A stretch of 64,000 nt of DNA from Pedobacter steynii (GTDB taxonomy: Bacteria > Bacteroidota > Bacteroidia > Sphingobacteriales > Sphingobacteriaceae), in NCBI RefSeq assembly GCF_900103665.1, contig NZ_FNGY01000002.1:372001-436000 (forward strand), in the 5' to 3' direction. The notes beneath the pieces are model-generated. The model was given only the letters and a program-made list of their open reading frames with translations. It was not told the origin of the DNA and ran no database searches. Below, in pieces: positions 25,484 to 36,357 of the stretch; the first letter of the stretch is position 1; every line of letters begins with the position of its first letter. The translations under genes were made by a program, and so were the position numbers.

Positions 25484-28400
25484 ATGAGAAAAATTTACCC
25501 GATTTTTGGAACAAGACTATTGTTATCAATGGTCCTCTGTATGTCCCTGCAATTGCTCTACGGACAGTCAGGTTTACCTGTCAAACTGATCACCGGAAAG
25601 GTATCCGATCAGGAAGGAAAGCCCCTTATTGGTGTTAGCATCCAGTTAAAGGGGAAAACGACCGTTGTTTCCTCCGATAACAATGGGGTGTATAAAATTG
25701 GCGTTCCCGGTGGGAAAGGGACTTTAGCATTCTCCTATATCGGCTTTCTGACGAAGGAGGTCATCCTGGCGGCAGGAAGTACATATAACGTTACCCTAAA
25801 TGAAGATCCCAAAGGATTAAATGAAGTGATTGTAATTGGATACGGTTCCATCCCTAAGCGGGACCTGACCGGTTCTGTAGGTTCTGCAAACATGAAAGAC
25901 CTAAACAAAGCACCTGTGGGTACTTTTAGCGAAGCGCTGGCAGGCAGGATTGCCGGAGTGCAGGTTTCTTCTACCGATGGGCAACCGGGAAATGAGTTGA
26001 ATATCATCGTTAGGGGAGCCAATTCAGTGACACAGGACAATTCACCTTTATACGTAATCGATGGTTTTCCCACAGAAGCAGCAGCTGCCAATAGCATCAA
26101 TAACGAAGAAATTGAGTCTATTGAGGTCTTGAAAGATGCTTCCGCAACGGCTATTTATGGAGCAAGGGGTGCAAACGGAGTGGTCATCATTACCACCAAA
26201 AAAGGGAAAGTCGGCGCTCCTCAACTCAGTTATGATGGCTGGGCAGGAATCAATTCTATCATCAAACAGCAAAAAGTGTTGAGTCCTTATGAGTTTGTTA
26301 AATATCAGCTGGAATTAGACCCTGTTAAATATGGAGATATTTACCTTAAAGATGGGCTAACGCTCGAAAGTTACAGAGACCGTAAAGGAATCAACTGGCA
26401 GGATGAGATTTTTCGCAATGCCTACGTTCAGAACCATAGCCTTTCCTTAAGGGGAGGTACCGAGCAAACGAAGTATTCCATCTCAGGATCAGTGCTGGAA
26501 CAACCAGGCATCATTATAAATAGTGGATTCCGTCGTTATCAGGGGCGTATTGTGGTAGATCAGACCATCAACACAAAACTGAAAGCAGGCGTAAATCTGA
26601 ACTATGTGGCTTCAAAGAAATTCGGAACCGTGGTGGCAGAGTCGCAAACCAGTCCTACTGCCAGTTTAATGTACAGCGCCTGGGGATTTCGTCCGGTAAC
26701 CGGAAATATTGATTTTGATAGCAATATGATCGATGAGCTTTACGATCCGGACTTAAGCGCGACTGCCGATTATCGGATTAATCCGCTTCTGGCGGCACAG
26801 AACGAGTATAAACCGGTGTTCAATAATACCCTGGTGCTCAATTCGTACCTGGATTACAAAATATTAAAAAATCTGTCCTTAAGAATTAGCGGAGGGCTCA
26901 ACAAAGCAAACATCAGAAGGGAGATTTTCAATAATTCGTCTTCCCGTCTGGGAAATCCAAACAACAATAACAAAGTAAATGGTGGGATCGAAAATACCGA
27001 AATCACCAACCTTTTGAATGAAAACACTTTGACCTACCAGCCTAAATTTAAGGGAGGACATTCCTTAAGGGTACTTGCAGGTTTAACGATGCAGGATGTA
27101 CGGGAGTATACAAATGGCTTTTCTTCTATTCAGATCCCGAATGAATCACTGGGCATGAAAGGATTAGGAGAGGGACAATTGATCGTGGCCCCTGTGTCAG
27201 ATCTTAGGAATGGTCTGCTTTCTTATCTGGGAAGGATCGATTACAATTATAAATCCAGGTACTTATTTACGGTTTCCTTTCGGGCTGATGGATCGTCCAG
27301 ATTCCCCACAGAAAACAGATGGGCATCTTTCCCGTCGGGAGCTTTTGCCTGGCGCTTTACAGACGAACCATTTATGAAGAAACTGGGTTTCTTAAGTGAA
27401 GGAAAACTCAGAATCGGATACGGACATACCGGTAACAACCGGGTGGACGATTATGCCGCACTTACTGCTTTGAAAATGTTACCTTCAACAGGATACCCTA
27501 CAGGAAATGTTCCGGGGAAAGGAATCGTACCTGTGAATCTTGGAAATACAAAGTTGAAATGGGAAACCACTGTACAATCTAATGTCGGGATTGACCTGAG
27601 TTTTCTTAAAAACCGCATCGCGGTAACCGCTGATTATTACCATAAAAAAACGCATGACCTTTTGCTGAATGCCACCCTGGCACCTAGTATGGGCTACTTA
27701 TCTGCATTTAAAAATGTAGGAAAGGTCTCCAACAGTGGTATCGAGCTGAGCATTACCACCAATAACATTCAGGGAGAGAAATTCTCCTGGAGTTCCAGTT
27801 TCAATATTGCATTTAACCGCAACAAAGTGCTGGCCCTTAACGACGACGAGCCAAACCTGCTTTCGAGGGTAACCTGGGGAAATTTCAACAATGCCTTCCC
27901 ATACATCGCTGTTCCCGGAAAACCGATCGCCCAGTTTTATGGGATGAAGTTTGATGGCGTTTATCAGTATAGCGATTTTGATGTTCAGCCAAATGGTACT
28001 TATGTATTGAAAGCCAATGTGCCGAACAATGGGAATCCACGTGCCAACATCCTTCCCGGCGACATCAAGTTTAAGGACATTAATGGTGACAATCAGATCG
28101 ATGATAATGACCGCAGTGTGATCGGTGATCCAAACCCTGTTCATATCGGTGGTTTTAGCAACAACTTCAGCTATGGTAATTTTGACCTGAATATTTTCCT
28201 GCAATGGAGTTATGGCAATGATGTCTTAAACGCCAACCGTATCGAGTTTGAAGGTGGAGATCCAACCCAGAGAAACCTGTTAAATATGTTTGCATCTTTT
28301 GCAAACAGATGGACTCCTGAAAACCAAACCAATGAGCTATACCGTTCAGGCGGACAAGGCCCGGCCTATTATTCTTCCCGTACCATCGAAGATGGCTCTT

Positions 28401-28636
28401 TTATCAGGTTAAAAACGGTGTCTCTTGGCTATAAATTACCTGCATCATTGATGAAATCGTTAAAAATGAGAAGTCTGCGGTTTTCTGTGTCGGCTCAAAA
28501 CCTCATCACCTGGACCAAATATTCTGGTCTGGATCCGGAAGTTTCGACCAGACACACTGCCCTGACTCCGGGATTCGACTGGTCTCCATATCCCAGACCA
28601 CGGTCCATTACGATAGGATTAAATGCTAATTTTTAA
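25484..28636 (+). CDS. SusC/RagA family TonB-dependent outer membrane protein
   Basis: Complete 1050-residue SusC-type porin. Signal peptide (about 1-28), carboxypeptidase-D-like domain (about 35-110, GKVSDQEGKPLIGVSIQLKG), canonical TonB box (GLNEVIVIGYG), plug (LYVIDGFPTEAAA, ATAIYGARGANGVVIITTKKG) and C-terminal barrel ending in ITIGLNANF. No STN domain, consistent with LacI control rather than sigma/FecR signalling. The SusD gene follows after 51 bp. Together they would import the unknown glycan processed by the two downstream secreted proteins. Confidence 0.95.
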   Translation: MRKIYPIFGTRLLLSMVLCMSLQLLYGQSGLPVKLITGKVSDQEGKPLIGVSIQLKGKTTVVSSDNNGVYKIGVPGGKGTLAFSYIGFLTKEVILAAGSTYNVTLNEDPKGLNEVIVIGYGSIPKRDLTGSVGSANMKDLNKAPVGTFSEALAGRIAGVQVSSTDGQPGNELNIIVRGANSVTQDNSPLYVIDGFPTEAAAANSINNEEIESIEVLKDASATAIYGARGANGVVIITTKKGKVGAPQLSYDGWAGINSIIKQQKVLSPYEFVKYQLELDPVKYGDIYLKDGLTLESYRDRKGINWQDEIFRNAYVQNHSLSLRGGTEQTKYSISGSVLEQPGIIINSGFRRYQGRIVVDQTINTKLKAGVNLNYVASKKFGTVVAESQTSPTASLMYSAWGFRPVTGNIDFDSNMIDELYDPDLSATADYRINPLLAAQNEYKPVFNNTLVLNSYLDYKILKNLSLRISGGLNKANIRREIFNNSSSRLGNPNNNNKVNGGIENTEITNLLNENTLTYQPKFKGGHSLRVLAGLTMQDVREYTNGFSSIQIPNESLGMKGLGEGQLIVAPVSDLRNGLLSYLGRIDYNYKSRYLFTVSFRADGSSRFPTENRWASFPSGAFAWRFTDEPFMKKLGFLSEGKLRIGYGHTGNNRVDDYAALTALKMLPSTGYPTGNVPGKGIVPVNLGNTKLKWETTVQSNVGIDLSFLKNRIAVTADYYHKKTHDLLLNATLAPSMGYLSAFKNVGKVSNSGIELSITTNNIQGEKFSWSSSFNIAFNRNKVLALNDDEPNLLSRVTWGNFNNAFPYIAVPGKPIAQFYGMKFDGVYQYSDFDVQPNGTYVLKANVPNNGNPRANILPGDIKFKDINGDNQIDDNDRSVIGDPNPVHIGGFSNNFSYGNFDLNIFLQWSYGNDVLNANRIEFEGGDPTQRNLLNMFASFANRWTPENQTNELYRSGGQGPAYYSSRTIEDGSFIRLKTVSLGYKLPASLMKSLKMRSLRFSVSAQNLITWTKYSGLDPEVSTRHTALTPGFDWSPYPRPRSITIGLNANF

Positions 28637-28687
28637 AAATTTAAGGCTTGATATGAAATATCTGTCATCAACGAAAATTATAGAGAT

Positions 28688-30250
28688 ATGAAAACGAAAA
28701 TATTAATACTGCTGATGAGCATCATGATGCTTTCCTGCTCCAAACTGCTGAATAAGGATCCTGATTTTGTAACACCGGATACTTATTACAACACAGAAGA
28801 AGACCTGAAAAATGGCCTGAATGGGGTCTATAACAGATTAATTGATCCTAACGGACGAATGTATGGACGCGGATTATATAGCTATTTTGTGGTAAGTGAT
28901 GAAGCGTTCTTTAAAGGCATTTCCATTAACAACATCCGGGTAATGGTGATGGATGCCAGTCATCTGGACATTGGAAGGCTTTGGGAAGTATTATATGAAG
29001 GAGTGAACCGCGCGAATTTACTATTGGAACAGGTAGATGGTGTGAACATGGATGTGAAACAGCGGGATGCCATCAAAGGAGAAACCTTATTTTTAAGGGG
29101 CTATTATTATTACCTGTTGGCAGATATGTTCGGACCAGTTCCCTTAAAATTAACATCCACTCAGTCGCCTGATGATCCTTATCTTCCACGTGCGCCTTTG
29201 GCAGAGGTTTATGCCTCAGTTGTAAATGACATGCAGCAGGCCGAAAAACTGGTGAACGATATCGATTATTTCCCTTATAACGAACGCATTTCCAAAACAG
29301 GTGTACAGGCGATATTGGCAAGAGTTTTTCTGAAGATGGCAGGAGCACCATTAAAGGATGTGACTCGCTATAAAGATGCGCTGGAATATGCAGATAAAGT
29401 GATCTTGTCGAACAAGCATTCCCTGAACCCGAACTACAAACAGATTTTCATCAACCATACTCAGGACATCAACGAAAAGAAAGAGTGCATCTGGGAAGTG
29501 GGCATGTATGGCAATAAAGTAGGAACGGTAGACCTTGCAGGATCAATGGGCGTAGAAAACGGAATTGAGTGTCCGAGCGAAGCCATTGGTTATTCCGGAG
29601 GGGCAATGAAAATCACAGCGAAACTCTATGCGCTTTTTGGTACGGCTGATACCGCAAGGAGAAACTGGAGCATCGCACCGTACCGTTTTGTCGCCTCTGG
29701 TGGTAATACGGTAAAATCTAATTTTACGGCGGCCCAGATCTACGATCGCAATCCTGGCAAATGGAGAAGAGAGTACGAAACCGGATCCAAGGCGCGTAGC
29801 TTTACTTCCACTAATTTTCCTGTAATCCGGTATTCCGATGTCTTGCTGATGAAAGCAGAGGCTGAGAATGAAGTCAATGGCCCTACACCAGCGGCTTATG
29901 AGGCGATCAACATGGTGAGAAGAAGGGCATTTAACAAGCCTTTAACTGCTGCCAATGCCGTTTGTGATATCCCGGCGGGCCAAAGTAAAGCTCAGTTTTT
30001 AGCGACCCTGCAGGATGAGCGTTTAAGAGAATTGTGTTTTGAAGGCATCCGTAAACATGACCTGATCCGATGGGACATTTATGTGAAAACAATGAACGAT
30101 TTAGGGACCAGCATTACAGCAACGGCGCCTTCCACGTACAAGTATGCAGCAAATGCCGGTAAAAATACAACGGAGCGCGACGTGTTTTTTCCGATCCCTA
30201 CAACCGAACTAACTGTGAACAAATTGATCAAACAAAATAATGGCTGGTAG
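28688..30250 (+). CDS. RagB/SusD family nutrient-uptake lipoprotein
   Basis: 520-residue SusD lipoprotein, ligand-binding cap of the preceding SusC. Lipobox IMMLSCSKL (Cys at about 17). N-terminal NKDPDFVTPDTYYNTEEDL and helical repeats (LWEVLYEGVNRANLLLEQV, GETLFLRGYYYYLLADMFG), C-terminal SusD domain (VIRYSDVLLMKAEAENEV, LQDERLRELCFEGIRKHDL, VFFPIPTTEL). Its last 11 bp overlap the start of the next gene (30240), so the two are probably translationally coupled. Confidence 0.95.
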   Translation: MKTKILILLMSIMMLSCSKLLNKDPDFVTPDTYYNTEEDLKNGLNGVYNRLIDPNGRMYGRGLYSYFVVSDEAFFKGISINNIRVMVMDASHLDIGRLWEVLYEGVNRANLLLEQVDGVNMDVKQRDAIKGETLFLRGYYYYLLADMFGPVPLKLTSTQSPDDPYLPRAPLAEVYASVVNDMQQAEKLVNDIDYFPYNERISKTGVQAILARVFLKMAGAPLKDVTRYKDALEYADKVILSNKHSLNPNYKQIFINHTQDINEKKECIWEVGMYGNKVGTVDLAGSMGVENGIECPSEAIGYSGGAMKITAKLYALFGTADTARRNWSIAPYRFVASGGNTVKSNFTAAQIYDRNPGKWRREYETGSKARSFTSTNFPVIRYSDVLLMKAEAENEVNGPTPAAYEAINMVRRRAFNKPLTAANAVCDIPAGQSKAQFLATLQDERLRELCFEGIRKHDLIRWDIYVKTMNDLGTSITATAPSTYKYAANAGKNTTERDVFFPIPTTELTVNKLIKQNNGW

Positions 30251-32825
30251 ATTAAGATGGCTGATATGCCTTTTTCCGTTCTCTGTTCTTGCACAGTCCA
30301 AAGGACCTTCGCTCTCTAATGGTCAGTTGAATTTAGAATGGGTAAATTCTGCGAAAGGGTATCACCTGAATAAAATATCGGTTCGCAAGAAGGGAGCCTG
30401 GATAAATTTATCTGCAAAAACCTCCGGGGAGTTTTCTGTCCTGTATGCTGCAGATACTTTATCCCTGAAAGAAGGAGAAGCAACAGGGAAGGGCAGTAAT
30501 TTTCCGGAATCTATTTACCGTTACATTATACCGATCTGGAAGCAAGCTACTTCTTCCCTGCAAATGAATACGGCCGGAAAAGCGATTGATTTTTACCCGG
30601 ACAGAAAAAAGGAAATAAAGGATCAGCTGATCTTTCAGAAGGAACATGCGCTGTTTTCAGTCAGCTCTTCCTGGGAATTTGATACCCAGCATCCAAACGA
30701 TTTGAAAGTGACGGTAAAGTTAAAGGCAAAACAAGCAGGGTATTATTCCATTGCTTCGCCGGAGCTGGCCCTTTTTGATAAAAGCAATTTTAAATGGGCT
30801 ACTGTTCCGGGAGTTTTTCAGGGGAACCAGTTAAATGCCAGTTTTATCAATGCCTATGCCTATGGGCAGGGGATACCTGATGTGCCGGTGATGGTAAGGG
30901 AGCGTACGGCTTCCACATTATCGCCTTTGGTGCAAAACAGCCAGAATATCACCTTAGCGGTAATTCCGGAACCTGGAACAGGAAGAGATCCCTGGGCATT
31001 TGATGCAAAAACTCAGGGAAACTGGAATCTTGGCTTATCTGTATTGAACAGAAAGGGCAACATGATGCCAACGGTATATCACCCGGTATTGGGACAAGGG
31101 AAATCTTACCTCGCAAAGAATGATACGGTTAGTTTTTCTTTCCGGTATACCATCCGGGCGGAGGATTGGTTTGCAGTGATGAAACATGCTGCGAATGATA
31201 TCTATCGGTTTAAGGAGGTGCTGGCTTTGAAGAAGACGGCTTCTTCTTTGACCAACCGCGTATTGAGAATGGCGAGTTATGTGGTAGACGACAGTCTTTC
31301 TATGTGGCAGTTATCGCCCTATAAAAACCTGGAAATCGGTGCCCAGAAATACCTGGGAGGGGTATACGGCTCCGAAAAAGATGCGATTAAAAATTCCGAC
31401 TATGGAGCGATGTGGATGCTGGCCAGGTTAACGGGCAATCAGAAACTGATCAATAACCGCCTTCCTTATGCCAGAAACTTTAAACTGGCACAGCAGCATT
31501 CCACCAAAGATTTTTTCTATGGCGCTTCAGAAGGACAATACTTCTTGCAAAACAGCGGGAAATTTACGGAAGAGTGGGGGCCTTATACAGAACCTATCGG
31601 AAGTACGTATTACCTGATGATGGACATTGGAAACATGCTGCTGTTTAATCCTCAGGATGCAGATTTGCGTGCAGAATTGAAACTGGCCGCTGAAAAGTTA
31701 TTGACCTGGATGAAACCTGATGGAAGCTGGGAAGTCGCTTATGATAATAAAACCAATGAAGCGATGTTTAAGGATATTTTAGACCTGCGGCCTACCTTTT
31801 ATGGTTTATTCATTGCCTATAAATTATTAGGGGATAAAAAGTACCTGGAAGCCGCGAAAAAAGGGGCGGATTGGTACATCGCGAAGGCCATCAATAAAGG
31901 ATCGTTTATCGGTGTTTGCGGGGATACGAGATTTGCTCCCGATTTTGCAACGGCACAGAGTGTACAAGCCTTGCTGGATCTTTATGAGGTGGATAAAGAA
32001 AGTAAATATCAAAACGCGGCAATTGCTGCGGCTAAGATTTATACCGCATCTGTGTACACCCACCCGATCCCTTCCTCAGCAGAAAAACAGGTAAATGGAG
32101 TTAAAAGGGCAGACTGGGAAATCAGTCAGGCGGGACTAAGTTTTGAGCATGGAGGGATCCTTGGATCTGCAAATCATCATGGGCCGATTCTATTGGCCAG
32201 TCATGCGGGAATGTTTTTAAGGATGTTTTCAATTACCAAAGATTCCTTATTTCTAACCATGTCCAGAGCTGCAGCATGGGGCAGAGATGCTTTTGTGGAT
32301 CAAAAAACAGGTGTCGCTTCTTATTATTGGGATGCGATGGATAAGGGAGCGGGTCCATTTCCTCATCATGCCTGGTGGCAGATTGGCTGGATCATGGATT
32401 ATCTGCTTTCAGAAGTCAACCTTCGTTCGCAGGGGCGGATCTCCTTTCCACGAGGTTTCATTACCCCTAAAGTAGGTCCGCATCAAACTTATGGTTTCGC
32501 TCCGGGTAAAGTATATGGCAGCACTGCTTCCTTAATTTTAAGGGAAGGGTTGGTTAAGGCCGAAAGTCCTTATGTGGAGTATGTGACCGCATTAAATGCG
32601 GATCAACGCAAGTGTTTTGTGGTGTTGATGAACAATAGCGAGCAGTCATTGAAGACGCAGGTTCTGCTTAATCCGGGGAAAATTCCAGGTTTTGCAGTTG
32701 CAGTATCAAAAGAACTTGCGGTTATTGACGCGGCTGGTAAGCGAACCTTATTGAGCAGCAATTCCAATTTCCTGAACATTGAATTAGCCCCTTTGGGCTT
32801 AAAAGTAATTGAAGTATGCTATTGA
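30240..32825 (+). CDS. secreted probable alpha/alpha-barrel protein (glycan-active candidate, unnamed family)
   Basis: 861 residues with a signal peptide (about 1-19, FSVLAQ). After an N-terminal beta-sandwich (about 25-330) comes a helical region (about 335-730) whose repeated helix-turn patterns (DYGAMWMLARLTGNQKLI, FYGLFIAYKLLGDKKYLE, AQSVQALLDLYEVDKESKY) are typical of six- or seven-hairpin barrel glycosidases and polysaccharide lyases, and a C-terminal beta module. Conserved-looking polar sites include SFEHGGILGSANHHG and FPHHAWWQIGW. I cannot assign a CAZy family. It overlaps SusD by 11 bp and the related 1156-residue gene by 10 bp. A lyase, hydrolase or binding role is inferred from architecture and context. 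Confidence 0.75.
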   Translation: MAGRLRWLICLFPFSVLAQSKGPSLSNGQLNLEWVNSAKGYHLNKISVRKKGAWINLSAKTSGEFSVLYAADTLSLKEGEATGKGSNFPESIYRYIIPIWKQATSSLQMNTAGKAIDFYPDRKKEIKDQLIFQKEHALFSVSSSWEFDTQHPNDLKVTVKLKAKQAGYYSIASPELALFDKSNFKWATVPGVFQGNQLNASFINAYAYGQGIPDVPVMVRERTASTLSPLVQNSQNITLAVIPEPGTGRDPWAFDAKTQGNWNLGLSVLNRKGNMMPTVYHPVLGQGKSYLAKNDTVSFSFRYTIRAEDWFAVMKHAANDIYRFKEVLALKKTASSLTNRVLRMASYVVDDSLSMWQLSPYKNLEIGAQKYLGGVYGSEKDAIKNSDYGAMWMLARLTGNQKLINNRLPYARNFKLAQQHSTKDFFYGASEGQYFLQNSGKFTEEWGPYTEPIGSTYYLMMDIGNMLLFNPQDADLRAELKLAAEKLLTWMKPDGSWEVAYDNKTNEAMFKDILDLRPTFYGLFIAYKLLGDKKYLEAAKKGADWYIAKAINKGSFIGVCGDTRFAPDFATAQSVQALLDLYEVDKESKYQNAAIAAAKIYTASVYTHPIPSSAEKQVNGVKRADWEISQAGLSFEHGGILGSANHHGPILLASHAGMFLRMFSITKDSLFLTMSRAAAWGRDAFVDQKTGVASYYWDAMDKGAGPFPHHAWWQIGWIMDYLLSEVNLRSQGRISFPRGFITPKVGPHQTYGFAPGKVYGSTASLILREGLVKAESPYVEYVTALNADQRKCFVVLMNNSEQSLKTQVLLNPGKIPGFAVAVSKELAVIDAAGKRTLLSSNSNFLNIELAPLGLKVIEVCY

Positions 32826-35800
32826 AAAAGATCATAAAGAAGATAAACACCCTGAGCTACGGCTATTATTTGGGCTATGTGGTGTTTTCCTGCTGTGTTT
32901 TTACCTCAGGTAAAGTATATGGACAGGTTCAAAGTACTTATTTTATAGAAGCAGAAGATTTCCAGTTTCCGGCAGGCTGGGTTTTTAGCAAGGAAGCAGG
33001 AACAAATGTTTCCGGCAAAGGCGCTTTATTTGCAGCTGCATCTAAAGATCCGGTTCCTGATGCGCTTACCGTGATCTCCGTTAAAACGAAAGGGAGCTTT
33101 TTTGTATGGACCAGATCCAGAGATTATGCGGACAATAAACCGGGAACGAGAAAATATCTGTTATCGGTAAATGAACAGGATATGAATCAGGAGTCTGGCG
33201 CTCATCTTGGGGAAGGATATGCATGGGAAAAGGTAGGCCGCATTGATCTTGATGCCGGTGAAAATGTGTTGAGGTTAAAAAATACCAGTAGGAATTTTGT
33301 ACGCTGCGATGCCCTGTTGTTTAGTACAGACGGAGCTTTTAATCCGAATAAGGAAAGTTCAGCCCTTGCTACTTATGCGATAAAACCAACTCAGGTAAAG
33401 GAAACTCCGGCCGTGTTAACGATAGGCGAAGCGGTTTCTTTTACAAAAAAAGAAAAACTGCTTGGCACGCTTTCTAATGATCAACTAAAGTTAAGTTTTG
33501 AAGAGGTGCTGGATGAGAAGACGGGGAAACGTCAGATTGTTGCGACTACAGCTGTCTTTCAGGATAAACGATGGGCGACATTGACAGCGGGAGTAGAAGA
33601 AAACCGGATATTCCTGTTGAGTACAAAAAAAGCGGCAATAGAATTCGGGGCTTACTTTGCCTCCTGGAAGAATTCTGCCAGCTTAACGGAGTTTGTGGTG
33701 AAAGGTAAAACCTATAAACCTATGGATCAGAATGGGGCGAAGAACCCTTTTCTGGCTGCTGAGCTATCTGCTTGTCTTCCCACAGCAGTGAAACAGGTTT
33801 CTCCGGAAGAGCTCTGGGTAACTTATCTGACCGATAAAGGTCAGGAGGTTAAAGGAGTCTGGAAACTTAAAGCCGGAGCATCACATTATGAACTAAGTTT
33901 AACATATTCGGCCAGGGAACAAGGCTTTTACAGCTTTGTAGTTTCGGCTTTTCAGGATGTTACTGAGGCAGAACTGAAGAATGTACAACTTCCCCCGATG
34001 TTTAATTATAAGCGTTTGCCAACAGGCCCGATCATGATTCCAGGGGCCATGACTCCCCAGCCCCTGGCAATCGTAGAGGTTGGTCAGAACAACAGGCCGT
34101 TGAGTTTCTTTGTAACGGGTTCTTTAACTGATTTTCCCTTAGACTGGGGGAAGGACTATAGCTCCCTGATTGGCTTCTCTCTAAAAAATGCATTCAACAA
34201 GATTCAGCCTGTTGCTTTCGCACCTGTTCTCGGTTTGGAAGATTCGAAATTGCAGGCAGGTCAGTCCTTAAAAAGGACCTTCAACCTTGGAGCGGTTCCC
34301 GAAAACTGGAATGGGGCATTGGAATACATTTCGAACTCGATTTACCAGGTAAAGGACTATCGTTCCCAGGATTCCAGCTCCTTAACCAATGCGGCATTTA
34401 ACATGATCGACCTGATCAAGAATGACGATGCTTCGGGATGGAATGCGGAATTGAAGGGGTTTTACGATATAGAAGCAGATCCGAAAATAGCGCCAACGGT
34501 GGCACAGTCGGCCCCCCTGGCAGTAATTTCTGCCGCGATAATTGGCCGGGATGAAGCGCTGTACCTAACCCGTGCTTTGCCTACTATAGAATATACTTTA
34601 TCAAGGAGCGCATTCAGATGGGCCAAGGCTGTGGGGGCGCCGTACAACCTCAAAGAGGCTTCATTGGTATTAGATCCTTATAAAAACGTACAGTTTAACA
34701 CGGCCTACTTTGATGCGTTAAACCAGTTGCTGGAGCAAAAGAACCCATGGTTGGTTCAGGTAGGGATGCCGGATCAGCAACCGAGGAAATTATCGGGTTA
34801 TAGCGTAAACCTTCCGGCATGGACGCAGGAATTGGCGGCTTACCGGCTCACAAAGGATAAACAATGGCTCGATAAAGCGGTTTTACATGCAAAAGAGTTC
34901 GTTCAAAAAGAAGTTTATGGCCAAAAGACGCAAGTATTAACGGTACAGCCATTTTACAATACCTCATTTTATCCCTATTGGTGGGATTTGATGGACCTGT
35001 ATGAAATTAATAAGGACAAAGTCTTTTTAGATGCGGCTAAATACGCTTCATTTTTTACCATCGCAGGGATTCGTTCGTACCCGGCTGTTCAAAATCAGAA
35101 ACAGTTGATCCATGAAGGAGGCCGCTATGAGGGCAATACGAATTTGTGGTGGAAAGAGGGAAAGAAATTCCGTTTGGGTTTTCCACGCATAGATGGAGAT
35201 GTTATAGAAAAAGAAGTTCCTCAAGCGTTGGTATCCCCGGTAGGGTTGGGTCTGGAACAACCAGTTACCTTCTTCCTTCCCAATAAAAATGTGCGCCATA
35301 TCTTCATGTCGACCTGGGCACCACATTTACTGCGCCTGTCGGCAGAAAGCAACAAGGATATTTTTGAAATCTATGCGAGGAATTCTATTATAGGCCGTTT
35401 TTCTAACTATCCGGGGTATTATGCTACAGGTTATACTGACCTGACTTACCGGGCAGATTACCCTTACAAAGGGCCGGATATCAATTCTATTTATTACCAC
35501 CACATTTCGCCACACCTGGCTTTTACCCTTGATTTTCTGGTTACAGAAGCGATTCAGCGGTCTAAAGGCAGCATCAATTTCCCATGGGGGAAACAAGAAG
35601 GCTTCGTTTGGTTTAACAACCGGGTTTATGGGGCTGGCAAAGGAACTATTTTTGACGATAGCCGTGTAAAACTTTGGCTAAAGAAAGGCCTGGTTAATAT
35701 TGATAATCCTGCGATTAATTACATTACAGGAATCTCTGATGATCGTTTTTGGTTGGTATTGTTAAATGAAGCTCAGCAGGAGCAGCAGTTTGAAATCGGA

Positions 35801-36286
35801 CTGGATTTGGATCAGGTGGCGGTTAAAAGTACAGGGGTTAAATTTTACAAGGGAACATCCGCTGAAAGCATCGTGCTTTCCGGAAAGAAAATGAAGTCTG
35901 TTATTGGAGGCAAGGGTTTAACGGCCTATTCATTCCCACTTCAACAACCTGTCGCAGAGAAAGTGCTGTTGCCGGTTAAAAATGGGATGCAGGAAGTCAA
36001 CATTGGCGGAGCATGGGGCAAGCTCCATGCTTTTAGAATCCGCTCGCCTTTTGGCTGGGATTCCATTTATGCTTACCTGAGCACGCCGCCTTTAGCAGGG
36101 GCGGAGGCAGAGATGGATTTGAATGAAGATTCGGCCACGATTGTGAAGCGTACAGGCTATCCTTTTGAATGGTCTTTCTCCCGGATTGATCCGGCTAAAC
36201 CGGCTTCAATTAGTTTAAAGTTGAAGCGTACTGGAAGTGCTGAGGTTCAACAGGTTGATGTGGTATTTGATATTGATAAAAAATAA
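32816..36286 (+). CDS. large secreted barrel-type protein related to its neighbour, with N-terminal binding-like domain
   Basis: 1156 residues, signal peptide about 1-36 (ending VYGQ). An N-terminal beta domain (about 40-150: YFIEAEDFQFPAGWVF, DAGENVLRLKNTSRNFVRCD) looks like the Golvesin/carbohydrate-binding-like modules of polysaccharide-degrading enzymes. The rest parallels the preceding 861-residue protein: beta-sandwich (about 190-500), helical barrel (about 510-920) and C-terminal beta part. The shared landmarks are G-S-I-N-F-P (versus G-R-I-S-F-P) followed by an N-R-V-Y-G or G-K-V-Y-G motif, and an H-H pair in IYYHHISPHLAFTLDFL versus FPHHAWWQIGWIMDYLL. An extra C-terminal domain follows about residue 1060. 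Start overlaps the upstream stop by 10 bp. Confidence 0.75.
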   Translation: MLLKKIIKKINTLSYGYYLGYVVFSCCVFTSGKVYGQVQSTYFIEAEDFQFPAGWVFSKEAGTNVSGKGALFAAASKDPVPDALTVISVKTKGSFFVWTRSRDYADNKPGTRKYLLSVNEQDMNQESGAHLGEGYAWEKVGRIDLDAGENVLRLKNTSRNFVRCDALLFSTDGAFNPNKESSALATYAIKPTQVKETPAVLTIGEAVSFTKKEKLLGTLSNDQLKLSFEEVLDEKTGKRQIVATTAVFQDKRWATLTAGVEENRIFLLSTKKAAIEFGAYFASWKNSASLTEFVVKGKTYKPMDQNGAKNPFLAAELSACLPTAVKQVSPEELWVTYLTDKGQEVKGVWKLKAGASHYELSLTYSAREQGFYSFVVSAFQDVTEAELKNVQLPPMFNYKRLPTGPIMIPGAMTPQPLAIVEVGQNNRPLSFFVTGSLTDFPLDWGKDYSSLIGFSLKNAFNKIQPVAFAPVLGLEDSKLQAGQSLKRTFNLGAVPENWNGALEYISNSIYQVKDYRSQDSSSLTNAAFNMIDLIKNDDASGWNAELKGFYDIEADPKIAPTVAQSAPLAVISAAIIGRDEALYLTRALPTIEYTLSRSAFRWAKAVGAPYNLKEASLVLDPYKNVQFNTAYFDALNQLLEQKNPWLVQVGMPDQQPRKLSGYSVNLPAWTQELAAYRLTKDKQWLDKAVLHAKEFVQKEVYGQKTQVLTVQPFYNTSFYPYWWDLMDLYEINKDKVFLDAAKYASFFTIAGIRSYPAVQNQKQLIHEGGRYEGNTNLWWKEGKKFRLGFPRIDGDVIEKEVPQALVSPVGLGLEQPVTFFLPNKNVRHIFMSTWAPHLLRLSAESNKDIFEIYARNSIIGRFSNYPGYYATGYTDLTYRADYPYKGPDINSIYYHHISPHLAFTLDFLVTEAIQRSKGSINFPWGKQEGFVWFNNRVYGAGKGTIFDDSRVKLWLKKGLVNIDNPAINYITGISDDRFWLVLLNEAQQEQQFEIGLDLDQVAVKSTGVKFYKGTSAESIVLSGKKMKSVIGGKGLTAYSFPLQQPVAEKVLLPVKNGMQEVNIGGAWGKLHAFRIRSPFGWDSIYAYLSTPPLAGAEAEMDLNEDSATIVKRTGYPFEWSFSRIDPAKPASISLKLKRTGSAEVQQVDVVFDIDKK

Positions 36287-36357
36287 CACCGGGAGATGAA
36301 GGATGACGCTTAAACAGTCATGAAAAATATTGAGGATTAAAACTAGAATACATAAAG

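Noticed and set aside
27698..28204. 168-residue open frame antisense to the SusC gene at 25484
   Set aside because: Shadow of a well-supported SusC barrel region; no start context or family resemblance.
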